Shown here in pieces: positions 1 through 6,400 of a stretch of DNA of 41,164 bases. The position numbers and the translations under genes were made by a program. The notes beneath the pieces are model-generated. The model ran no database searches and was not told where the DNA came from. It was given only the letters and a program-made list of their open reading frames with translations. The first letter of the stretch is position 1. Each line of letters begins with the position of its first letter. The stretch comes from Bacteroidales bacterium M2 (lineage in GTDB: Bacteria; Bacteroidota; Bacteroidia; Bacteroidales; Muribaculaceae): contig LUJM01000015.1 of the NCBI GenBank assembly GCA_001689415.1, positions 1 through 41,164 of the forward strand, written 5' to 3'.

Positions 1-13
1 TGACACTCTTTCT

Positions 14-32
14 CCTTAAGTAAACAGCAATG
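14..32. repeat. partial copy of the palindromic element terminus
   Basis: The 19 bases at 14-32 match 17 of 19 positions of 6171-6189, the right-hand end of the long palindromic element (CCTTAA, then TAAACAGCA, then TG). The bases just before it (CTTTC then CC) also resemble those before the right-hand end. The rest of this copy would lie outside the window to the left, so only an edge is visible. Confidence 0.45.
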
Positions 33-97
33 TGCCGCGACCCTACGAGAGGGCGATTAGGTAAATTGTTGTTAATCAATGTATTTGCATCGTCTGA

Positions 98-123
98 CCG
101 TGGCTTGTCTCGGTAGGCCACGG
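98..123 (-). terminator. possible hairpin after the RND efflux operon
   Basis: A 7-bp stem (CCGTGGC at 98-104 pairing with GCCACGG at 117-123) lies just beyond the stop codon of the RND pump gene, where a terminator for the minus-strand operon would sit. No T tract follows on the minus strand, so it is only a weak candidate for an intrinsic terminator. Confidence 0.3.
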
Positions 124-132
124 GGGACTTTG

Positions 133-3100
133 TTATTTGAATACTTTGGAAAGGTATTTTTCGCGGAATCGCTGTAGGAGTTCCCATATCGAGGGAACGA
201 AGAGTGTTCCGAGCAAGGCGTTGACAGCCATACCGAATACAACTGCCGTGCCGAGCGATAGGCGACTCGCCGCACCGGCTCCGGTGGCAAAAAGCATAGG
301 CATGACACCAAAAACAAAGGCCAAGGCCGTCATGAGGATAGGTCGCAGTCGCACATTGCCTGCCGACGACGCAGCATCGTGTATGCTCTCGCCAGCCTTG
401 CGATAGTCCATAGCGTATTCAACAATGAGGATTGCATTCTTCGCCGCCATACCAAGCAGCAGTATTATGCCTATCTGTGTGTAGATGCTCACGCTCTGAC
501 TCAGGAATATGCAGCCGAGAATGGCGCCGAGGATAGCTGTCGGGGTCGTTGCCACCACTGCCACCGGGTCGGTCCACGATTCGTATTGAGCAGCAAGCAC
601 GAGTATTGTAATTATCACGGCAAAGAGCAGGGTCATGGTAATTGTGGTTCCCGACTGTGTTTCCTGCAGCGCCTCGCCTGTCCAAGCGTAGCCGAACTGT
701 GGTCCTACGGTCTGCTCCATGATTTCTTCCATAGCCTTGATACCGGCCGACGAACTCACGTGCTGATTGAGCGAGGCCGTGACAGATGCTGTGGTATACA
801 TATTATATCGGCTCACGGTTGGCTGGCCCATAACCTCTTCGACACTGCCAAATGAAGCAAAAGGTACCATGTCGCCCGAGGCATTGCGCACGGCGAGGTC
901 GAGTACACGCTCTACTTTACTACGGGCATCGGCATCGGCGCTGACGAGTACCTGATAGGTGCGACCGAATTTCACGAAATCGTTCACATAGTCCGAACCC
1001 ATGAATGCCGAAAGCGTGGAGTACACCCCTTCGAGGGTGAGGCCGTAGAGCTTCACCTTGTCGCGGTCGACGCTAAGTCGATACTGCGGCACCTGACCTT
1101 GGTATAACGAAGTCACCTGCCTGAGTTCGGGACGCTCGGCAGCGGCACGCTGTATCTCGGCCACAGTCTGCGCAATTTCCTTAGCCCCGAGGTTGTTGAT
1201 ATCGAGGAGCTGCATTTCGAGACCCGACGACATGCCCAGGCCGGGTATCGAGGGCGGATTGACCGAGAATACTATAGCCTCCTGCACATTTGCCGACAGC
1301 CTGTCGACCTCGCCAATCACGGCATCTACGCTGTTTGCCTTGCCCTTGCGGTCGCCCCACGGTTTGAGAACCACAAACATCGATGCAAGGTTGCTACCTG
1401 CGCCACCGCCGAGGAACGACTGCCCCGACACGGAAATAACATCCTTGACCTGCGGCAGAGCCTTGATATCAGCCGAGATACGTTTAACAATCGAGTCGGT
1501 ACGCTCGAGCGACGCGCCGGTAGGGAGCTGCACCGAGGTGAGGAAGTAGCCCATATCCTCGGACGGCACGTAGCTCTTAGGCCAGCGCATAAATCCCCAG
1601 AAAGCAGCACCGCAAAGCAATGCAAAGACAGCAACTGCTATCACCGGTCGGCCCAACAGGCGGCCTACGGAGCTGTTGTAGGCATTTCTCACCTTCTCGA
1701 AACCGGCATTGAACCAGCGGTATACGAAGAAGCGCGGCTTGCCGTTGGTGGGTTTGAGGAATAGCGAACACATTGCCGGTGTAAAGGTGAGGGCGTTGAA
1801 GCCCGAAAAAGCCGTAGACACCGCAATTGTCAGTGCAAACTGCTTGTACAATTGGCCGGTGATGCCCGAGATAAAGGCCGTGGGTATAAATACCGACAGC
1901 AGCACAAGGACCTCGCCGATTACCGGGCCTTGTAGCTCTTCCATGGCCTGCTCGGCAGCCTGAGTCGGGCTTACGCCTCCTTTGTCGAGGATGCGGCTCA
2001 CATCCTCGACCACCACAATGGCATCGTCAACCACAATGGCTATGGCAAGCACAAGGCCGAAAAGGGTGAGAGTGTTGAGAGTAAAGCCCATGAGCTTCAT
2101 CACTGCGAATGTGGCGATGAGCGATACCGGTATGGTAATCATGGGTATAATGACCGCACGCCAGTTTTGCAGGAACAGGAGTATCACCAGCATAACGATA
2201 AGAGTTGTTTCGAAGAAGGTAATGATAACCTCGTCGATCGATGCCGATACGAAGTCGGTGGTATTGAGGATAATACGATAGTTTACACCCTCAGGGAAAT
2301 ACTGCTTCAGGTCCTCGAGTTTTTTCTCTACAGTCGAGGCTACCTTCATAGCGTTTGCACCCGGCAGCTGGTATACGCCAATTAGCCCGGCATCCTCGCC
2401 CGAGACATGCGATATCATGGAGTATGAATTACTGCCGAGGTCTACTCTTGCAATATCCTTGAGCCTCAATATTGCCCCGTCGCTGCCGGTGCGAATCACG
2501 ATATTGCCGAATTCGTCGGCATCGGTCAGGCGGCCACGCGCAGTGAGTGTGTATTCAAACTGCTGGCCGTCGGCTGCCGGAGGCGCACCAACCGAACCGG
2601 CAGAAACTTCCATATTCTGACTTTCTATTGCAGCGGTGACATCTGCGGGAGTAACGCCACGCACGCGCATCTTCTCGGGGTCGAGCCACACACGCATCGA
2701 ATAGCTGCCCGATCCGAAAGCCTCGACCTGCCCTACTCCGTCGAGTCGAGAAAGTGCGTCGACAACGTTGAGCTGGGCGTAATTGGTAAGGTAGAGGCCG
2801 TCGTAGCGCTGCGGGTCGTCGGCTTCGAGGGCTACGAACAAAATAATGTCGGACGATCGCGACATTACATTTATGCCCTGCTGCTTGACCGAACTTGGCA
2901 GCACCGGCTCGGCCTGCGCCACACGATTCTGTACCTTTACGGCAGCCATATCGAGGTCGGTACCGTTTTCGAATGTAATCTCGAGCGAGTAAGAGCCATC
3001 GCTGCCCGAAGTCGACGACATGTACATCATATTTTCCACGCCATTGACCTGCTGCTCGATAGGCACGCCTACGGCCTCGGCCACAGTCTGAGCGTCAGCC

Positions 3101-3255
3101 CCCGGATAAGAGGCCGAAACGAACACCGTAAGCGGCGTGATGTCGGGGTACTGCGCTACCGGCAGGGTGGTTACCGTAAGCAAACCCGCCAATATCATCA
3201 ATATCGCCAGCACCGTGGCGAATATCGGTCGCTTGATGAAGAACTTGCTGAACAT
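133..3255 (-). CDS. RND efflux pump inner-membrane permease (HAE1 / AcrB type)
   Basis: At 1040 residues this has the length usual for the hydrophobe/amphiphile efflux (HAE1) family. It starts with the family's characteristic FFIKRPIFATVLAILMI first membrane helix and continues with the periplasmic PN/PC porter segments (PVAQYPDITP, GVENMMYMSS). TM4 carries the paired aspartates of the proton relay (AIVVDDAIVVVEDV) and TM10 the essential lysine (LGMAAKNAILIVEYA). The family is a proton-driven trimer that expels drugs, bile salts or dyes through an adaptor and an outer-membrane channel. It is the last gene of a minus-strand operon, 3 bases after the adaptor gene. Family assignment is firm; the substrate cannot be read from sequence. 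Confidence 0.97.
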   Translation of the reverse strand: MFSKFFIKRPIFATVLAILMILAGLLTVTTLPVAQYPDITPLTVFVSASYPGADAQTVAEAVGVPIEQQVNGVENMMYMSSTSGSDGSYSLEITFENGTDLDMAAVKVQNRVAQAEPVLPSSVKQQGINVMSRSSDIILFVALEADDPQRYDGLYLTNYAQLNVVDALSRLDGVGQVEAFGSGSYSMRVWLDPEKMRVRGVTPADVTAAIESQNMEVSAGSVGAPPAADGQQFEYTLTARGRLTDADEFGNIVIRTGSDGAILRLKDIARVDLGSNSYSMISHVSGEDAGLIGVYQLPGANAMKVASTVEKKLEDLKQYFPEGVNYRIILNTTDFVSASIDEVIITFFETTLIVMLVILLFLQNWRAVIIPMITIPVSLIATFAVMKLMGFTLNTLTLFGLVLAIAIVVDDAIVVVEDVSRILDKGGVSPTQAAEQAMEELQGPVIGEVLVLLSVFIPTAFISGITGQLYKQFALTIAVSTAFSGFNALTFTPAMCSLFLKPTNGKPRFFVYRWFNAGFEKVRNAYNSSVGRLLGRPVIAVAVFALLCGAAFWGFMRWPKSYVPSEDMGYFLTSVQLPTGASLERTDSIVKRISADIKALPQVKDVISVSGQSFLGGGAGSNLASMFVVLKPWGDRKGKANSVDAVIGEVDRLSANVQEAIVFSVNPPSIPGLGMSSGLEMQLLDINNLGAKEIAQTVAEIQRAAAERPELRQVTSLYQGQVPQYRLSVDRDKVKLYGLTLEGVYSTLSAFMGSDYVNDFVKFGRTYQVLVSADADARSKVERVLDLAVRNASGDMVPFASFGSVEEVMGQPTVSRYNMYTTASVTASLNQHVSSSAGIKAMEEIMEQTVGPQFGYAWTGEALQETQSGTTITMTLLFAVIITILVLAAQYESWTDPVAVVATTPTAILGAILGCIFLSQSVSIYTQIGIILLLGMAAKNAILIVEYAMDYRKAGESIHDAASSAGNVRLRPILMTALAFVFGVMPMLFATGAGAASRLSLGTAVVFGMAVNALLGTLFVPSIWELLQRFREKYLSKVFK

Positions 3256-3258
3256 GGC

Positions 3259-4371
3259 TTACTTTACGATTATCGGTTTAACAGTGATGCCGTCGCGCAC
3301 CTTTAGCATGGCTTTGGTCACATAGCGCTCCGAGGGGGATATTCCTTGATTGATTATGCGCAATGAATCGCGCACACTTGCCCCGGCTTTTACGGGCGTG
3401 TACACCACCTTGTTCGAATCGTTGACCACATAGAGGTATTTGCCGAGCTGGTCGGTGGATAATGATGCTTCTTTTACCAGCACAGCGTCGGGCAATGCGC
3501 CGGTGGGCAGGTCGATACTCGCATACATGCCACTGCGCAATTCACCGTATTTATTGTCGATGAGTGCCTGGATTTGAATTGTGCCTGTAGAGGTGTCTAC
3601 CCTTGGCGCGAGATAGTCGAGCGATGCTGTGTAAGTATGCCCGAGGGTGTCGTTGAACGATATGGGAATGTGCTTGTAGTCTACGGCATTGCTTTTGATG
3701 TTGTGCTGCAGGTCGGCAAGCGCATCGGCATCATCGATCGAGAAAATAGCTATCATCGTAGCATCGGCGTAGATGTCGGCCAAAGGCACAGGTTCGCCCT
3801 CTCCGCCAAGGTATGAACCGACATCGTATATTGCAGATGACACGTGTCCGTCGAATGGAGCTCGCACGGTGCAGTACGACAGCTGAGTCTGCGCAGTCTC
3901 GAGCGCAGCCTTGGCGGCCTTGAGGTTGGCCTTGCACTGCTCGAGAGTACTATGGCCCTGCTCAACTTCCATACGGCTCACGGCATCGCTCTTGAGTGCT
4001 TCGGAGAGCGCCTTATACCGACTTTCGGCGTACTGCAGGTCGGCTTGGGCTGTTGCTACATCACTCTGCGCACGCTCAACGGCATCGCGGTAGTTGCGCG
4101 ACTCAATTGTAAACAGCACCGTGCCTTTCTTCACAAAGTCGCCCGATTTGTAATTCTTGCTTTCGAGGTAGCCGTTGACCCTTGCCACCAGCTTTACCTC
4201 GCGGTCAGCAATAAGCGAGCCGGGATATGTCTTGTAGAGGGTCACCGAGTCGACCACCGGGTATGCCACGTCGACAGTCTCTATTTCGGGAGAGTCGGCT
4301 TTGTGAGACTTCGAGCATGCACCGCAGATGATTGTTGCGGCCAATGTGATGTATATGGGCGTCTTGTTCAT
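3259..4371 (-). CDS. RND efflux periplasmic adaptor lipoprotein (HlyD/AcrA family)
   Basis: This is a 370-residue membrane-fusion protein. The N-terminus has a lipoprotein signal with a lipobox ending ICGAC (Cys19), so the mature protein should be lipid-anchored in the periplasm. A barrel-sandwich (lipoyl-like) half follows (VNGYLESKNYKSGDFVKKG), then an alpha-helical hairpin rich in Ala, Gln and Glu at roughly residues 85-165, then the second half-motif (YCTVRAPFDGHVSSAIYDVG) and the beta-barrel and membrane-proximal domains. It would couple the pump downstream to the outer-membrane channel encoded upstream. It begins 12 bases after the channel gene stop and ends 3 bases before the pump gene. 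Confidence 0.96.
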   Translation of the reverse strand: MNKTPIYITLAATIICGACSKSHKADSPEIETVDVAYPVVDSVTLYKTYPGSLIADREVKLVARVNGYLESKNYKSGDFVKKGTVLFTIESRNYRDAVERAQSDVATAQADLQYAESRYKALSEALKSDAVSRMEVEQGHSTLEQCKANLKAAKAALETAQTQLSYCTVRAPFDGHVSSAIYDVGSYLGGEGEPVPLADIYADATMIAIFSIDDADALADLQHNIKSNAVDYKHIPISFNDTLGHTYTASLDYLAPRVDTSTGTIQIQALIDNKYGELRSGMYASIDLPTGALPDAVLVKEASLSTDQLGKYLYVVNDSNKVVYTPVKAGASVRDSLRIINQGISPSERYVTKAMLKVRDGITVKPIIVK

Positions 4372-4383
4372 ATCTATAGGGTT

Positions 4384-5763
4384 TTATTCGTTCCAACCGC
4401 CCCCGAGGGCTTTGTATAGGTTTATGAGTGAGTTTATTGCGTCGCCTTGGGCGGATATTAGCGTATTGCGGTAGTTGAGATAGTTGAGCTGGGCATCGAC
4501 AACGTTTGAAAACATGGTAAGCCCCTGCTTATACTGGTCCATTGACAGGCGTACTTCCTCTTTACTGCTCTCTACTACGTTGGCAATGCGCTCTATATAT
4601 TGCAGCGACGATTTATAATGTGCTATAGCGTTTGCAACTTCCTCAACTGCCGTGAGTACGGTCATATTATAGGCATCGATCTGCGCCTCCATGCTCTGGC
4701 GGGCAGCCAAGGTATTGTTGCGCCGCTGAAGGCCGTCGAACAGTGTCCACGACAATGTAGGCACTACGCTGTAGGTAAACGACTGTCCGTGGAACAAGTC
4801 TCCGATATTGTGTGCCGCCGTACCTACCGATGCCGACAGTGTCAGCGAGGGCAGATAAGCGCTCTTGGCAATGCCGAGTTCGGCTGCGGCAAGGTCGATA
4901 TTTCGCTCAGCCTCAACAATGTCGGGACGGCGTCGCAGCAGGTCGATCGGCGCACCGAGGCCGTAGAGCTGATAGTGATTCGGCATTGTCTCGGCATGGA
5001 ATACCGCTTCCGGGAGCTGTTCTCGGCCAAGCCCTGTGAGCACGCCCAAGGCGTTATAAGACGCCTCAATCGAAGCCTCAAGGAGTGGAATCGAAGCTAT
5101 TGTAGAATAATAAAGTGTACGAGCCTGCGATACATCAAGCTTTGATACAAGGCCGGTATTGTGTCGTACTTCGGTTACTTCTACGATATATGCCTGATTA
5201 GCGCTGTGCTCTGTCGCAACTTTTAGCTGTTGCTTTTCTACGAGCAGGTTGATATATGTGGCAGCGATTTCGGCATCGAGAGCCACCATAGCAGCAGCAT
5301 ATTCAGCAGCTGAAACCTTGACGTAGCGTTCAGCATGGCGAGCCTGAGCGCGAATCTTGCCGAATACATCGATTTCCCAATTCATTGTCGCTCCGGCATT
5401 GAAGTACGACATAGTGGAAGCATCGCCGCTGCGACCGTACAATAACCCCGACTGCCTATCGCGGTTATAAGCGGCATTTATAGCGATAGTAGGAGCATAA
5501 GCGCCTTTTGCGCTCCTCAATTGGCTTCGGGCGATGTCGATACGCTTTGCCGCGGCGGCAAGGTCGTAGTTATTGCTTTCGCCTATTATTATAAGGCTGT
5601 CGAGCAGCGGATCGTCGAACATGCGCCACCATGAAACGTCGATACCGGCCTGCGAGATGCTGTCGACCGGCCACGATTCAGGCATGCTTACACGCAAATC
5701 TTCGGCCCGCGACACCACCGCACCGGCAATGATGATGAAATACAACAATACTATCTTTCTCAT
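4384..5763 (-). CDS. outer-membrane efflux channel (TolC/OprM family)
   Basis: This is a 459-residue outer-membrane factor and the first gene of the efflux operon. It has a classical signal peptide (hydrophobic stretch ending VVSRAED) and then two homologous repeats of helical-barrel segments. Typical family features include the DPLLDSLI opening, the GATMNWEIDVFGKIRAQARHA strand region and the LRRRPDIVEAERNIDLAAAELGIAKS motif. Many Bacteroidota relatives are lipoproteins, but no lipobox cysteine is visible here. The channel would form the exit duct of the tripartite pump. The order channel-adaptor-pump puts the outer-membrane partner first. No TAnnTTTG promoter is obvious on the minus strand just upstream. 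Confidence 0.95.
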   Translation of the reverse strand: MRKIVLLYFIIIAGAVVSRAEDLRVSMPESWPVDSISQAGIDVSWWRMFDDPLLDSLIIIGESNNYDLAAAAKRIDIARSQLRSAKGAYAPTIAINAAYNRDRQSGLLYGRSGDASTMSYFNAGATMNWEIDVFGKIRAQARHAERYVKVSAAEYAAAMVALDAEIAATYINLLVEKQQLKVATEHSANQAYIVEVTEVRHNTGLVSKLDVSQARTLYYSTIASIPLLEASIEASYNALGVLTGLGREQLPEAVFHAETMPNHYQLYGLGAPIDLLRRRPDIVEAERNIDLAAAELGIAKSAYLPSLTLSASVGTAAHNIGDLFHGQSFTYSVVPTLSWTLFDGLQRRNNTLAARQSMEAQIDAYNMTVLTAVEEVANAIAHYKSSLQYIERIANVVESSKEEVRLSMDQYKQGLTMFSNVVDAQLNYLNYRNTLISAQGDAINSLINLYKALGGGWNE

Positions 5764-5853
5764 AAGTAAGTAGTCAAATATGATTTTATAACAACTCAGC
5801 CACGAGAATCAGATTTACGTTATCATATTTTAACATTTATCACAATGTCCCGG

Positions 5854-5882
5854 CTGTCCCATTTGCGAAAAATGTGGGACAG
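5854..5882. repeat. 8-bp-stem hairpin beside the palindromic element
   Basis: CTGTCCCA at 5854-5861 pairs with TGGGACAG at 5875-5882. The right arm runs into the direct repeat that flanks the large palindrome. It lies between the start of the efflux operon and the element, so it could sit in the 5' leader region of the minus-strand operon. Function unknown. Confidence 0.5.
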
Positions 5883-5896
5883 CGCAGACAATGCTG
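5877..5896 (+). repeat. direct repeat, left copy (20 bp)
   Basis: The 20 bases GGACAGCGCAGACAATGCTG recur at 6190-6209 with a single A/G difference. The first 12 bases lie immediately outside the left end of the palindromic element and the last 8 are its first bases. The arrangement could be a target duplication or the junction of a repeated unit. Confidence 0.75.
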
Positions 5897-6189
5897 TTTA
5901 GTTAAGTGGTGGATGCACGATGTGGAAATTTAAAAAAAGTCCTCGGAGAGGACGTGATTGTGGTTAACCCCACGATTTTTCGTGGGGTTAGACAACGCGC
6001 ACCATGCTTGATGTCCTCGGAGAGGACGCCGTATGATATCTACAGCGTCCTCTCCGAGGACTGTTTTACCAGGGGGCGACTCTATTCCCCACGAAGCAAG
6101 CATCGTGGGGTTAACCACAATAGCGTCGTCTCCGACGACTTTTTATAGATTCCCGCATCGAGCTTTCACCCCTTAATTAAACAGCATTG
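5889..6189. repeat. approx. 300-bp nested imperfect palindrome with internal hairpins
   Basis: The left end (from 5889, CAATGCTGTTTAGTTAAG) is the inverted copy of the right end (6167-6189), and the similarity continues inward along nearly the whole length. Five local hairpins are nested inside. A is 5939-5953 (GTCCTC/GAGGAC). B is 5965-5990 (11-bp stem TAACCCCACGA with a TTTT loop). The central one is 6013-6061 (17-bp perfect stem starting GTCCTCGGAGAGGACGC). B' is 6087-6110 (CCCCACGA/TCGTGGGG) and A' is 6125-6139 (GTCGTC/GACGAC). A and A' differ by a paired C/G exchange in both arms that preserves the stem. No open reading frame here resembles a real protein. Candidate roles are a MITE or REP/BIME-like element, a structured RNA, or a transcription barrier between divergent genes. 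Confidence 0.85.
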
Positions 6190-6209
6190 GGACAGCGCGG
6201 ACAATGCTG
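6182..6209. repeat. hairpin formed by element end and right direct repeat
   Basis: CAGCATTG at 6182-6189 pairs with CAATGCTG at 6202-6209 around a 12-base loop (GGACAGCGCGGA). The right copy of the 20-bp direct repeat is 6190-6209. A run of six T follows shortly after (6212-6217), so on the plus strand it could also act as a weak terminator for anything transcribed through the element. Confidence 0.55.
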
Positions 6210-6228
6210 AATTTTTTAGCGCGGCTTA

Positions 6229-6259
6229 TTGCACAGTTCGAATTAAAGCATTAATTTTG
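6229..6259 (+). promoter_or_regulatory. Bacteroidota-type promoter for the BIG2 protein gene
   Basis: TAATTTTG at 6252-6259 matches the TAnnTTTG -7 element of the Bacteroidota primary sigma factor, with a TTG at 6229-6231 spaced 20 bases upstream as the -33 element. It would leave a 5' leader of about 135 bases before the ATG at 6401. Confidence 0.6.
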
Positions 6260-6400
6260 CGACCGTTAACCTTAAAAAAAGAGGCCAACACAAGCACTGC
6301 TGTTCATAGGCCTACTTTCGATTTACAACCAAATAACGAATTAACCAAAACATTTTAAATAATAACAGACTAAAAAACTCTATTCCGTAGAATTCCTATC

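Larger units (their letters stand above)
5764..6400. other. 637-bp divergent intergenic region
   Basis: This separates the minus-strand efflux operon from the plus-strand BIG2 gene. It contains, in order, an 8-bp hairpin, the 300-bp nested palindrome with flanking direct repeats, a further hairpin, and the BIG2 promoter and leader. The open frames within it arise from the palindrome and mirror each other on the two strands, so they are not genes. Confidence 0.75.

Noticed and set aside
5764..5850. TAnnTTTG promoter for the minus-strand efflux operon
   Set aside because: The only near match (CAAATATG read in reverse at about 5775) has a wrong base and would leave almost no leader, so I did not call it.
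5906..6148. Short open frames on both strands of the intergenic region, encoding similar peptides
   Set aside because: They mirror each other because they lie in a palindrome; no start context or family resemblance supports coding.
5889..6189. CRISPR array or tRNA cluster in the repeat-rich intergenic region
   Set aside because: The repeats are inverted and nested, not evenly spaced direct repeats with spacers, and no tRNA-like cloverleaf with a CCA end or T-loop was seen.
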